Shown: positions 42,837 to 52,067, counted from the first letter of the stretch. The stretch is 64,000 nucleotides of DNA from Cytobacillus horneckiae (GCF_002835735.1 NZ_PISD01000030.1:62001-126000), one strand, 5' to 3'. Program-made: numbers and translations. Notes: a model not told the origin generated them from the sequence alone.

Positions 42837-43745
42837 TCACGTGAAAGCCTCCTTACTTTGAAGTCTGTCATTTGAAATTCTTTCTAAGAACTTTATTATC
42901 TCGGTGTGATCTTGTTCAAGGTTCCCACTTATGCTGGCGCCTTCATAAATTTGTTCAACAAGGGAAGCTAAAAGCACAGGGACCTTCATATCCTTCGCTA
43001 TATTCGTAACCATCCCTACGTCTTTAAGCAATAAATCCAGTGAAAAGCCCGAGTTAAAGCTTCTTGGCAAAATAAACGAAGGGAACTTGTAATGTGTAGA
43101 AAAGCTTTGTCCTGAACTGCTATTAATTATCTCTAGTGCTACCTTTTGATCAATTCCCAGTTTTTTTATTAACATCATCGCCTCGGTTGTCGCATATAAA
43201 GACGTGGCAGACAGGTAATTGTTAATCGCTTTCAGCGCATGCCCTGAGCCCGTTGAACCGACATGATTTACTTTTTTTCCCATAACCCTTAATATAGGAA
43301 TCGCTTTCAAAAAATCCTCTTCCTTATCAGCTCCCACCATAATTGTCAGCGACCCTTCTTTTGCCCCTTTCACACCGCCAGAAACAGGGGCATCTATCAA
43401 GGTGATGCCTGAAGCCCTCCCCTTTTGAGCAAGCTCTTTCGTACTAAGCACATAGGCGCTGCTCATATCGATAATTGTCCCGCCTGTTTTCATCGAATGA
43501 AGCAAACCACCATCGCCTAATACCACCGACTCAACAATCGAAGAATTAGGTACCATCGTAATCACCACTTCATGCTGCATACCTAGCTCCTGTATAGAGG
43601 CAGCAACCACCGCTCCCCTTTCGCTGAGCGGTTTGGCTGCCTCTGAATTTGAATCGTACACAGTTAATTCATACCCTGAGTCCAACAAATTTTCTGCCAT
43701 GTACCTTCCCATTTTACCGACACCAATAAAACCAACCTTTTTCAT
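42837..43745 (-). CDS. Beta-hydroxyacid dehydrogenase (HIBADH/GarR family)
   Basis: A 302-residue NAD(P) enzyme: Rossmann motif GFIGVGKMG (Gly8-x-Gly10-x-x-Gly13), substrate loop DAPVSGGVKGAKEGSLTIMVG and catalytic Lys in GHALKAINNYLSA. The family includes 3-hydroxyisobutyrate dehydrogenase and tartronate semialdehyde reductase. ATG 43745 with AAAGGAG; upstream in-frame codons belong to the regulator gene's tail. Co-transcribed with the GntR regulator 39 bases upstream. Confidence 0.93.
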   Translation of the reverse strand: MKKVGFIGVGKMGRYMAENLLDSGYELTVYDSNSEAAKPLSERGAVVAASIQELGMQHEVVITMVPNSSIVESVVLGDGGLLHSMKTGGTIIDMSSAYVLSTKELAQKGRASGITLIDAPVSGGVKGAKEGSLTIMVGADKEEDFLKAIPILRVMGKKVNHVGSTGSGHALKAINNYLSATSLYATTEAMMLIKKLGIDQKVALEIINSSSGQSFSTHYKFPSFILPRSFNSGFSLDLLLKDVGMVTNIAKDMKVPVLLASLVEQIYEGASISGNLEQDHTEIIKFLERISNDRLQSKEAFT

Positions 43746-43783
43746 TGATTCAGCTCCTTTGTCACTCGACCCTTTTCTCATCA

Positions 43784-44431
43784 TCATTCCGGAAATAAAA
43801 TATCCAACGAGGCGATTGAACGAATCTCCTGTTCATGGATGGCCCGCTTTCCAGATGTCATATCCTTTTCCATTAAGGCTTTTGCCTGTTTCTTATGTTC
43901 AGCTAGAGAAGATTGTAAATTATCTCCCTGTGCCATGGATATCATTCTAAACGGACGAGCAGACCTCCTTAACGATGAATACATTTCACTCAAAACTTTG
44001 TTACTGGCGATTAAAAATATGAAGCTATGAAACTTTTCATTTAAATCATAGTAAACTTCAATATTCTTCTCTTCGACTGCCTGCTCTTGCGCTTGGATAA
44101 CATTCTCAAGATTTGCAATAGCTTCTGCAGTTACGTTCACCATCGCTTTTTCCATTGCGATTTCTTCCAAGCGATAAATGACATCATACAGTTCATGAAT
44201 ATCCGACTTTGAAAATCGCCGAACTACCACACCTTGATAAGGAATTCTTTGTACCAGCCGATCCCTTTCCAGCATTAGCAGCGCTTCCCTCACAGGAGAA
44301 TGACTCGTGTTAAACTCCTCTGCAATTGCTGATTCGACAAGACGTTCACCTGGGTTCAATATTCTTTTGCCAATCCTATTTGAAATTTCTTCTGCAATGA
44401 TAATTGCTGTTGTTTTCTTCGTTGATGTAAT
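43784..44431 (-). CDS. GntR family regulator (FCD type), probable ATT start
   Basis: A 215-residue regulator. The HTH phrase RLVESAIAEEFNTSHSPVREALLMLERDRLVQ and the FCD domain (YDVIYRLEEIAMEKA, FHSFIFLIASN, EHKKQAKAL) are clear. A TTG at 44359 would cut off the first HTH helix and lacks a binding site. The frame continues upstream with family-like sequence (TSTKKTTAIIIAEEISNRIG) to an ATT at 44431, 9 bases after GGAG, and a TGA lies two codons above. No ATG, GTG or TTG occurs in between with support. A one-base frameshift near the start is the alternative. It probably controls the downstream dehydrogenase. Confidence 0.85.
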   Translation of the reverse strand: MTSTKKTTAIIIAEEISNRIGKRILNPGERLVESAIAEEFNTSHSPVREALLMLERDRLVQRIPYQGVVVRRFSKSDIHELYDVIYRLEEIAMEKAMVNVTAEAIANLENVIQAQEQAVEEKNIEVYYDLNEKFHSFIFLIASNKVLSEMYSSLRRSARPFRMISMAQGDNLQSSLAEHKKQAKALMEKDMTSGKRAIHEQEIRSIASLDILFPE

Positions 44432-44463
44432 GGGATTTCACTCCTTTCATTATTTAAAATAAG

Positions 44464-44475
44464 ATTATCGATAAT
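44464..44475. promoter_or_regulatory. Palindrome upstream of the second GntR gene
   Basis: ATTATCGATAAT, a perfect 12-base palindrome 33 bases upstream of the ATT start, followed by a near-palindromic AT run. It is a candidate autoregulatory site, without a close match to the FCD consensus. Confidence 0.35.
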
Positions 44476-44692
44476 ATTATATATTAAAATATATATTATT
44501 CTGAAAATTTAGTCAAACATATTCTAAAAAAACAATGTCTCTCTATGATATAAAAACAAACCCCTAGTTCTTGAACTTGGAGGCATGAGATTCAAACTTC
44601 ATTTAATTGATTTACGAAATTCCCACTCGAATCCTGTCTGAATATTTCATGATTTCCTAGCATATAAAACTGTCAGGATAGGAGTGATGGAT

Positions 44693-45694
44693 ATGACGGT
44701 TTTAGTTATTGGAGGAGCAGGCTATATTGGATCACATACAGTGGATCTGCTAATAAATAAAGGCTATGAAGTAATCGTTTTAGACAACTTGCTTACCGGT
44801 CACAGAGAGGCTGTTCATGAGGAAGCGACACTTTATGTAGGAGATATCCGCTCTCTTGAGGATTTAAATGCTGTTTTTTCAAACAAGCGAATTGAGGCAG
44901 TATTCCATTTTGCTGCTCAATCAACTGTTAATGAATCTGTGAAAAATCCAATGCAATACTATGAAAATAATGTATATGGAACAATGAACTTATTAAAGAC
45001 GATGGAAAGCTCTCATACTAAATATTTGATTTTTTCTTCTTCTGCGGCTGTATATGGGAATGCCGGAAAAGCACCTATTCCAGAAACCGCTCCGCTTGCT
45101 CCATTAAACCCTTATGGAGAGACAAAGCTTGCGATGGAAAGAATGATTACATGGTGGGCAGCATCATCGAAAAGCAAATACATCTCTCTGCGCTATTTCA
45201 ACGCAGCTGGAGCAAAGAGCAGTGGTGAAATTGGCGAAGACCATGCAATTGAAACGCATCTAATCCCCATTGTATTGCAAACCGCACTAGGCAGAAGAAA
45301 AAAGATGTATATTTACGGTGAAGATTATCCAACTAGTGACGGAACATGCATCCGTGACTACATTCATGTGGAAGACTTAGCCGAGGCTCATCTGCTAGCC
45401 CTAACCTATTTGCGAAATGGCGGCGAAAGCAATGTTTTTAATTTAGGCAATGGTTCGGGGTATTCAGTGAAAGAAGTGATTGCAGAAGCTGAAAAAGTCA
45501 CTCATGCCAATATTCCAATATCAATAGCGCCTAAAAGAGCAGGAGATCCGGTTTGTTTAGTAGCAGCTGCTGAAAAAGCACAAAAGGAACTTCTTTGGCT
45601 ACCAAAAAAATCGTCACTCCGTCAGATAATAAATGATGCATGGAAGTGGCATAAATATAACCCTGACGGATTTAAAACGATTGCTAAAATGTAA
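44693..45694 (+). CDS. galE: UDP-glucose 4-epimerase
   Basis: A 333-residue extended SDR enzyme. NAD motif GGAGYIG (7-13), Ser116-118 and Tyr141-x-x-x-Lys145 of the catalytic site (NPYGETKLAMER), DGTCIRDYIHVEDLAEAH near the C-terminus, all typical of GalE, which interconverts UDP-Glc and UDP-Gal (or the GlcNAc forms). ATG 44693 with AGGAG at 8 bases. The genes downstream encode lipid-linked glycosylation proteins, so here it probably supplies a sugar nucleotide for the envelope rather than galactose use. Confidence 0.95.
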   Translation: MTVLVIGGAGYIGSHTVDLLINKGYEVIVLDNLLTGHREAVHEEATLYVGDIRSLEDLNAVFSNKRIEAVFHFAAQSTVNESVKNPMQYYENNVYGTMNLLKTMESSHTKYLIFSSSAAVYGNAGKAPIPETAPLAPLNPYGETKLAMERMITWWAASSKSKYISLRYFNAAGAKSSGEIGEDHAIETHLIPIVLQTALGRRKKMYIYGEDYPTSDGTCIRDYIHVEDLAEAHLLALTYLRNGGESNVFNLGNGSGYSVKEVIAEAEKVTHANIPISIAPKRAGDPVCLVAAAEKAQKELLWLPKKSSLRQIINDAWKWHKYNPDGFKTIAKM

Positions 45695-46135
45695 AATACC
45701 TTAAATAAGCGCCATTTTTCGAATCTGGTCTCTTTAAAGCAAAAGGACCCTGCAAAAAGCAAACTTTCGTAGTTCACAAGTCATCAATAAGCTGGAATGC
45801 AGAATGCCTTCTCGCGGGAAATTCCTCTTGAACGCCCAAAAACGGCTGGAGTCAAAATATATTCCTTTATGGATAGCCGGAGCAACTTCTGAATCCGGCT
45901 TTTCTTTCGATTTTCCACCCATTTTTTCGATTTCTAACTTAGAGCATACTCCCCGCAAGCCTCCATCTCTTCTCCCCTAATAGAACAGCATACAGCTAAA
46001 CTAATCTAGGCAAATTTATACCTATGGATAAAAAAGCCTATCCCGAAAATTGGGCAGTACAACAGAATATTATCCTTTAAGAAGAGCACCTTATAAATAA
46101 CTTGAAAATAACTTCATTTATTTATTGAGGTGTAA
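45695..46135. other. Intergenic region, no supported gene
   Basis: A 441-base gap between galE and the large membrane protein. A 74-codon leftward frame (45734-45958) is open but has no ribosome binding site and no recognisable product. I see no strong terminator for galE and no clear promoter apart from AT-rich sequence at 46080-46120. Confidence 0.5.
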
Positions 46136-47815
46136 ATGTTGCGTGTGAAGATAACAAAAGAAAAAAGACTTATTTTTTTTGCCTTTATTTTATTGGCTGT
46201 TTTTGTCTCCCCCTTGTTTATTTTAGGAGAGAATGCGCATATTCGTGTACATGACAATTTAGATTCGAATCTAGCATGGTATAAAGTATTGGCTGAAAGC
46301 GGCCAAATGACAGGTCCGGTTGATGCCACTATACCTCAAGTTATGAATGGAAACCTATCGCGGAATGCCTTTGGGACGGAACTAAGCTTAATTGTTTGGC
46401 TGCATGCGTTTTTTCCAACAATGATTGCCTATGCACTCAGTCAAACGATTACAAGGATTTTTGCATTTATCGGCATGTATTTGCTGTTGAAAGATCATTT
46501 TTTACGTGAAGAAAAATGGCTTGCAATTAATGTATGTATCGCCTTGGCATTTTCCTTTACACCATTTTGGCCGTCGGGTATGTTAAGCACGCTCGGCATG
46601 CCACTCGCCTTGTGGGCATTCTTAAATATTCGCAATGGAAGGATATCATGGAAAGATTACCTTGTGTTAACGCTTCTCCCCTTCTATTCGAGTATTGTTC
46701 TTGGATTTTTCTTTTTCTTAACTGCCATGGGATTTTTTTGGCTCACGGATGTAATTAGAGGAAAGGGATGGAATTGGCGTTTTCTGTTTTCAATCGTCTA
46801 CATGACGCTTGTTTATGGAATTACAGAATATCGGCTTGTCTACTCTTTTTTATTTGACCATGTGCCAAATAGCAGGGACGACTACTTTCATGCACGGCTC
46901 ACCTTTTGGCATTCATTCAAGCTTACATTCAAAAATTTTGCTTTAGGCCATACACATGTGATGACGGTGCATACGCTAGTCATCCTGCCTGTCATGCTTA
47001 TCGCTTTATTCATTGTTATAAAAAATAAACAATGGGTTCGAGAAAAGGTATTTATATTTTTATTCATTTTGAATTTTGCTTTATCAGCTTGGTATGCATT
47101 TTGGTTTTACAAAGGTTGGCTGCCTTTGACAGAACGCTTTCATTTTTTGGACACCTTCAATTTTGCCAGATATCATTTTCTCAGACCGCTAATCATTTAT
47201 GTGCTCTTCGCAGTATCCTTGAAGATTCTTTTTTACCAAGGTCGGGCGTGGAGAAAAGCAGCAATTGCCTTGGCAATCGCACAGGTTTTCGTTGTGTCTT
47301 TTTTTAATGAGGAAATTATCTTTCATGATAAACCAACGGTTAAACAATTTTATGCGGTTGAACAGTTTACTAAAATAAAGAACTATATAGCACTTCCCCA
47401 AACAGATTATAGAGTAGCAAGTATTGGGCTTCATCCGGCCATTGCACAGTATAATGGCTTCTATACTTTAGATACCTATAACAATTTCTATCCTATCAGT
47501 TATAAACAGCAATTCAGAAAAATTATTGAGAAGGAACTAGAAAAAAACAAACGAATCCGCATCTATTTTGACGAATGGGGCGGACGTTGCTATTTATTTA
47601 CTGACGAACTCGGCAAGCATTATATGTTCAAGAAAAAATCTAAAAAAAGAATTCAAGATCTTGAACTTAATATTGACGCCTTTAAAGATATGGGCGGCAA
47701 GTACATTTTTTCATCCGTCCCGATTGACAACGCTTCTGAAAATAAGCTGATTTTAGAAAAAGTTTTTGAATCAAAAAGCTCTATATGGAAAATCTACCTT
47801 TATAAAGCAACATAA
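46136..47815 (+). CDS. Large polytopic membrane protein, DUF6044-like, envelope glycosylation locus
   Basis: A 559-residue protein with an N-terminal helix, a conserved extracytoplasmic loop containing IRVHDNLDSNLAWYK, about ten further helices up to residue 400 and a soluble C-terminal tail of some 160 residues. The topology resembles GT-C glycosyltransferases and the YfhO-like group that modify teichoic acids with the help of GT2/GtrA partners; both partners are encoded next. GAGGTG lies close to ATG 46136; a TTG one codon on is also possible. Family assignment is by topology and neighbours. Confidence 0.75.
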   Translation: MLRVKITKEKRLIFFAFILLAVFVSPLFILGENAHIRVHDNLDSNLAWYKVLAESGQMTGPVDATIPQVMNGNLSRNAFGTELSLIVWLHAFFPTMIAYALSQTITRIFAFIGMYLLLKDHFLREEKWLAINVCIALAFSFTPFWPSGMLSTLGMPLALWAFLNIRNGRISWKDYLVLTLLPFYSSIVLGFFFFLTAMGFFWLTDVIRGKGWNWRFLFSIVYMTLVYGITEYRLVYSFLFDHVPNSRDDYFHARLTFWHSFKLTFKNFALGHTHVMTVHTLVILPVMLIALFIVIKNKQWVREKVFIFLFILNFALSAWYAFWFYKGWLPLTERFHFLDTFNFARYHFLRPLIIYVLFAVSLKILFYQGRAWRKAAIALAIAQVFVVSFFNEEIIFHDKPTVKQFYAVEQFTKIKNYIALPQTDYRVASIGLHPAIAQYNGFYTLDTYNNFYPISYKQQFRKIIEKELEKNKRIRIYFDEWGGRCYLFTDELGKHYMFKKKSKKRIQDLELNIDAFKDMGGKYIFSSVPIDNASENKLILEKVFESKSSIWKIYLYKAT

Positions 47816-47835
47816 GAGTCAGGGGGGCAAATTAA

Positions 47836-48747
47836 ATGGAAAATCCTGTGCTGACAATCGTCGTTCCTTGTTTTAACGAACAGGAGGTTCTGCCGGAGAC
47901 GATGAAACAGCTCAATCAATTTTTAACTCAGCTTATCGTCGAAGAATTAGTATCGGAAAAAAGCAAAGTTTTATTTATTGATGACGGCAGCAAGGATGAC
48001 ACATGGACAATCATTTATAAATACAGTTTAAATCATCGGCATATACGGGGATTAAAGCTATCACGAAACGCAGGACACCAAAACGCGCTTCTTGCCGGAC
48101 TTTTCACAGCTGTAGAAACGTCTGATTGCCTCATCTCCATTGATGCAGACTTACAAGACGATATACACGTTATGAAGGAATTTATCATGAAATATCACGA
48201 GGGCAATGAGATAGTATACGGAGTGAGAAAAAAACGCGACAGTGACACATTTTTTAAACGCAGCACTGCCCAGGCATTTTACAAGCTTATGAAAATAATG
48301 GGGACAGACCTTATATATAATCACGCTGATTTTCGACTTATGAGCAAAAGGGCGGTTCACGAATTAAAGCATTTTAGCGAAATCAATATGTTTTTAAGAG
48401 GAATTGTGCCACTCATCGGCTTTAAATCTGCCAATGTCTATTATGATCGCAAAGAACGGCTTGCCGGTGAAACAAAGTATCCGATAAATAAAATGCTCGC
48501 GTTCTCTCTTGAAGGCATTACCTCATTCTCCGTCACACCCATCCGCCTTGTTGTATTAATTGGGTTTTTAACGTTTTTTATCAGTATTATGTTTGGCGTT
48601 TACTTTCTCAGTCTTAAGTTTTCCGGAAGAACTGAATTGGGCTGGACATCACTCATCGCATCAATTTGGCTAATTGGCGGTTTGCAGCTCATTGCGATTG
48701 GCTTAATCGGTGAGTATATCGGAAAAATATATAAGGAGTCTAAATGA
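47836..48747 (+). CDS. GT2 family polyprenyl-phosphate glycosyltransferase (CsbB/GtrB-like)
   Basis: A 303-residue enzyme: GT-A domain (VLTIVVPCFNEQEVLPETM, FIDDGSKDDTW, LSRNAGHQNALLAGL, SIDADLQDD) and two C-terminal membrane helices (LVVLIGFLTFFISIMFGVYF, LIASIWLIGGLQLIAIGLIGEY). It makes a lipid-linked sugar, usually undecaprenyl-phosphate glucose or GlcNAc, on the inner face. ATG 47836 follows AGGGGGG. The operon supplies the flippase-like GtrA and a likely GT-C acceptor enzyme. Confidence 0.95.
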   Translation: MENPVLTIVVPCFNEQEVLPETMKQLNQFLTQLIVEELVSEKSKVLFIDDGSKDDTWTIIYKYSLNHRHIRGLKLSRNAGHQNALLAGLFTAVETSDCLISIDADLQDDIHVMKEFIMKYHEGNEIVYGVRKKRDSDTFFKRSTAQAFYKLMKIMGTDLIYNHADFRLMSKRAVHELKHFSEINMFLRGIVPLIGFKSANVYYDRKERLAGETKYPINKMLAFSLEGITSFSVTPIRLVVLIGFLTFFISIMFGVYFLSLKFSGRTELGWTSLIASIWLIGGLQLIAIGLIGEYIGKIYKESK

Positions 48748-48826
48748 AGACCAAAATATATCATTGATATCGATACCTTAAGCATGCCAATCCCCCACCA
48801 CTTAATCAATGATGAAGGAAAATATG

Positions 48827-49258
48827 ATGAACACGCTAACGCTCATTTTAGAAATCTTCCAGAAACGAACTAATTCATTTATCCGCTTTTTAATGGTTGG
48901 TCTAGTGAATACCGCAGCTGGGCTCTCCATCATGCTCTTACTCATGAATGCTGCAGGATTTTCTTATCGGATATCCACTTTTTTTGGAAATAGTGCCGGT
49001 GCATTCCTTAGCTTTTATTTAAACCGCAGCTTTACTTTCCAAAGCAACGCAAGCTCCAAAAAAAGTGGCATCCGATTTATTGCAGCCATTCTTGTTTGTT
49101 ATTTATTTTCCTTTTCAGTCAGTCATCTGCTCACCACTCAGTACAACCAATTCTTTAGCAGTCTACCTATTAATGGAAAAAACGCAGCAATACTCATTGG
49201 TACAGGCATTTATTCCATTTCGAATTATTTTGTTCAGAAGCTTTATGTGTTTAAATGA
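48827..49258 (+). CDS. GtrA family membrane protein
   Basis: A 143-residue protein with four helices (FIRFLMVGLVNTAAGLSIML, FFGNSAGAFLSFYLNRSFTF, FIAAILVCYLFSFSVSHLL, ILIGTGIYSISNYFVQKLYVF), the standard GtrA pattern including the N-R-x-x-T-F motif. It is thought to flip the lipid-linked sugar made by the preceding enzyme. Several ATG codons cluster at the start; AGGA is best spaced for 48827, with 48824 nearly equal. Confidence 0.93.
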   Translation: MNTLTLILEIFQKRTNSFIRFLMVGLVNTAAGLSIMLLLMNAAGFSYRISTFFGNSAGAFLSFYLNRSFTFQSNASSKKSGIRFIAAILVCYLFSFSVSHLLTTQYNQFFSSLPINGKNAAILIGTGIYSISNYFVQKLYVFK

Positions 49259-49318
49259 GCTAGGACATAACTAAATGAACCATTCCTAACACTGAAAATA
49301 AAGCATGTAAATAAATAG

Positions 49319-49375
49319 ACCGATCTATTACGAAACTCTAAATCAGAATTTCCCGCATGATAGTTCGGTTTTTTC
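49319..49375 (+). terminator. Possible terminator of the glycosylation operon
   Basis: ACCGA (49319-49323) plus CTAT can pair with ATAG plus TCGGT (49360-49369) and is followed by T6. The loop is long (about 31 bases), so this is a weak call. Confidence 0.4.
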
Positions 49376-49432
49376 GTTGGCTGAAATACATTTGTCCCAG
49401 CCTCTTGTGTATGTTCTCAATTAACCTAATTA

Positions 49433-49811
49433 TTATTAGCTATTGTTTCAGCATTATTCTTATCAACTGCTTTAGTTACTACTGTAAGTGCATCGTCTGA
49501 AGGTGATTTACATAAAGACGAATTAACAGAATGCTATAACATAAAAAGTGTAGACTCAAACGTGTTATTTACAAACAAACAGCCAATGGAAATTGGGGGG
49601 CTACTGGTAGAAGGTGTAGCAATGGTTCTGCCGTTACTCAAAATAGTGCATTTAATTATCCTTCTTCAAACACTGGAGTTATAACGTATCTACTACATGG
49701 GTTCCGGTTGATTTAGTAGCAGATACTACGCATGTAGGGAATGTTTCCAGAGTTGATTTAACTCGTGGTTCTAGTAAATGGGTATTACAATTTAATAACT
49801 ATGTCCGTTAG
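49433..49811 (+). pseudogene. Frameshifted gene for a small secreted protein
   Basis: A signal-peptide-like segment (LAIVSALFLSTALVTTVSA) leads into a mature region split over three frames: DELTECYNIKSVDSNV, then NWGATGRRCSNGSAVTQNSA, then STTWVPVDLVADTTHVGNVS to NNYVR and a stop at 49811. No single frame gives a complete product, and no start codon is in frame with the signal peptide. A strong terminator follows. The family is not recognised. Confidence 0.7.
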
Positions 49812-49831
49812 TTTTTTATCAAGGACTATTA

Positions 49832-49870
49832 AAAGGATTGACAAAGGTGTACTACCTTTGTCAATCCTTT
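49832..49870. terminator. Strong terminator after the secreted-protein pseudogene
   Basis: AAAGGATTGACAAAGGT (49832-49848) pairs perfectly with ACCTTTGTCAATCCTTT (49854-49870) around a 5-base loop. Confidence 0.85.
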
Positions 49871-50020
49871 ATTTTGGTTAGATTATTAATTGACCTCCCA
49901 AAATGTCCCCTTGGAACATGGGCCCTGGGGCCTCGATCCAAAAGGAAACGGAAGCGCTAACTGGAGGCGGAGGAGACGGGAACGGGCTTCTGTGCAAAAC
50001 CATGCTCCCTTTAACGAACT

Positions 50021-50172
50021 TTAACTACCAAGGTACACTTCTCTCACAGTGTTAACAAACTGTTTTAATGCAAATGATTGATATGAATTCTTACCAAGAA
50101 TAATTCCGATATTCCATTCATTTTCGATATCAGTTATGGGAAGGGATACGATATCAATCCCATTTAATTTTT
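50021..50172 (-). pseudogene. C-terminal remnant of a LysR-type regulator
   Basis: On the leftward strand the frame reads KLNGIDIVSLPITDIENEWN and continues IGIILGKNSYQSFALKQFVN to YLGS and a TAA at 50021. This matches the end of the LysR substrate-binding domain (I-G-I-I-x-x-K-x-x-x-x-S-x-A-x-x-F). The upstream part breaks off before 50230, so only about 50 codons remain. Confidence 0.65.
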
Positions 50173-50427
50173 TTCCGTTGTTAGCTTGATAGGCATGCAG
50201 CAGGACCCCAAGCTACATTTTTATTGGTTTTCAAGGTGCGAAACTTAAGTTATAAGGTTTAATTAGTAAAAAATGGCATTCGGAATTTGTCTCTAACTTC
50301 CCATATCAAAATCAATAGTATAATACTTGAGAGTGACTAGTTTTTATGGCATTATACTCTAATTTATCTTTTACTGACTATATAGTTGATAAAAAATCTA
50401 CATTTCAACATAAACGGGGTGAAAAAA

Positions 50428-51984
50428 ATAATCACGGTTAAATATTTACTAAAAAGATTAGAAAATATTAATGTAAAACTTATATCCGGTCAGAATGGAA
50501 GTGACAAAAATATAGAATATATTAATATTCAAGAATTTGCATTGAAAAGCGATAGGATCAAAAAGCATGGTGTATTATTGACAACATTTGCCTCGTTTTC
50601 TGATTCACAGAAAATCATTGAACATTTGCAATGGTTATTATCGAAAGAAATTCATTCGGTCGGAATTCATAGTGTATTTATTAAGAAAATACCTGAAGAA
50701 GTCATCCTGTTTTCAAATGCTAATAATTTGCCATTATTTTTAATACCTGAGGAAGTTTCGTATCAGCAAATCATGCAAGTCTATTTCCAATTACTAGTAG
50801 AAGATACAAATAATAAACGTGTACATTTGGAACAGATAAATATAAAAATGCTACGATCCGTTGCTTTAGATAGGGGGTCGCAGTATATCGTTTCAATATT
50901 GGGGAAACATTTGAATCAACAAATTATCCATTTAGACAAACTGCTTCAACTGAAATCTCTCTGGACAGACAATGATTTTGATAAAGAGGAAATACAAAAT
51001 ATTGCACAAAAGTTAACTGCGGAGCAAAAAGCCTTTTCTTCAGAAGAATCAATTTTTGAGTATCGTTCAAGTTCGGGAAATCGTTCTATCTTTTCATTTC
51101 GAGTGATACCAATAATGGATAATATGAATTTTTATGGAGTGCTCCTTATTGGCTGTAATAATGATTTTTCAGTTTCGGATGAATCTTTAATAAATCATGG
51201 TAAAACTGCATTGCTATTAGACTCTATTAAACGAAATACAATGGAAAAATATTTAAAAAATAATGATATGAAGATTATCGAATCAATACTCGAATCACCA
51301 TCGAAGAAGAAAACTAGAGATTTCTTTGATTTATCACTTTATATGAAAGACGTAAATTTAATTTATTTAATCGATTTTGATGATACTTCTAATCTACATA
51401 AATCCTTTGAATACATTCATCAAAAAATTAGTAAATGGAATCCTCACTCCCTTATTTGGGTGTTCAACAGCCAGATCATTTGTGTAGTCAATAATGATAT
51501 ACCTACGCATTTATTAAATAGAATTAGTGAACTATTTGAAGATATAATTATTGGTGTAAGTGACAAATCTAAAAATACCACAGCAGAGAGTATATTAGAA
51601 AAATATGAACAAGCACAACTTGGAGTGAAAATTGGCGGAACAAAAGGGAAAAAAATTAATTACTGGACAGATCTCGGTTACGATAAATTCCTCTATGCGC
51701 TGCATCAAAATGACATTCTAAAAAGCGCTGCCTTAAACTTGCTTCAGCCATTAATAGAACATGATGCTACATCTAATTCTGAATTACTAATTACATTATC
51801 TGTATATCTAGATAACTTCTTCAGCTTAAAGAAAAGTGCTGAAGATCTATACATTCATAAAAACACAGTGAAGTACAGGATAAATAAAACAAAAGAATTA
51901 TATAAAGATATAAATTTTGAAGATCCAGAAACATTTTTACTCTTCTCATCTGCTCTAAGATTATATAGAATTTTAGAAACCTAA
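50428..51984 (+). CDS. PucR family transcriptional regulator, probable ATA start
   Basis: A 518-residue regulator: PucR N-terminal domain (ITVKYLLKRLENINVKLISG ... VLLTTFASFSD), a GGDEF-like middle, and the C-terminal HTH_30 (LSVYLDNFFSLKKSAEDLYIHKNTVKYRINKTKEL). PucR proteins normally begin M-x-T-V-x-x-L-L. Here the codons are ATA ATC ACG GTT AAA, with GGGGTG 6 bases before the ATA at 50428. The in-frame GTG (50419) and TTG (50386) lack ribosome binding sites. It precedes, and likely controls, the M24 and symporter genes. Confidence 0.87.
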   Translation: MITVKYLLKRLENINVKLISGQNGSDKNIEYINIQEFALKSDRIKKHGVLLTTFASFSDSQKIIEHLQWLLSKEIHSVGIHSVFIKKIPEEVILFSNANNLPLFLIPEEVSYQQIMQVYFQLLVEDTNNKRVHLEQINIKMLRSVALDRGSQYIVSILGKHLNQQIIHLDKLLQLKSLWTDNDFDKEEIQNIAQKLTAEQKAFSSEESIFEYRSSSGNRSIFSFRVIPIMDNMNFYGVLLIGCNNDFSVSDESLINHGKTALLLDSIKRNTMEKYLKNNDMKIIESILESPSKKKTRDFFDLSLYMKDVNLIYLIDFDDTSNLHKSFEYIHQKISKWNPHSLIWVFNSQIICVVNNDIPTHLLNRISELFEDIIIGVSDKSKNTTAESILEKYEQAQLGVKIGGTKGKKINYWTDLGYDKFLYALHQNDILKSAALNLLQPLIEHDATSNSELLITLSVYLDNFFSLKKSAEDLYIHKNTVKYRINKTKELYKDINFEDPETFLLFSSALRLYRILET

Positions 51985-52026
51985 ATGTAAATGCATGAAT
52001 TCCCCGCAAAACAAATTATGAAATTA

Positions 52027-52067
52027 TTCCCAGAGACAAAAGCTAGACTTATTTTTGTCTCTGGGAA
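52027..52067 (+). terminator. Long hairpin after the PucR gene
   Basis: TTCCCAGAGACAAAA (52027-52041) pairs with TTTTGTCTCTGGGAA (52053-52067). No T run follows, so it may be a terminator of reduced strength or an RNA-stabilising structure. Confidence 0.65.

Noticed and set aside
45734-45958. Leftward 74-codon open frame downstream of galE
   Set aside because: It has no ribosome binding site, no recognisable domain and unusual composition. I list the region as intergenic.
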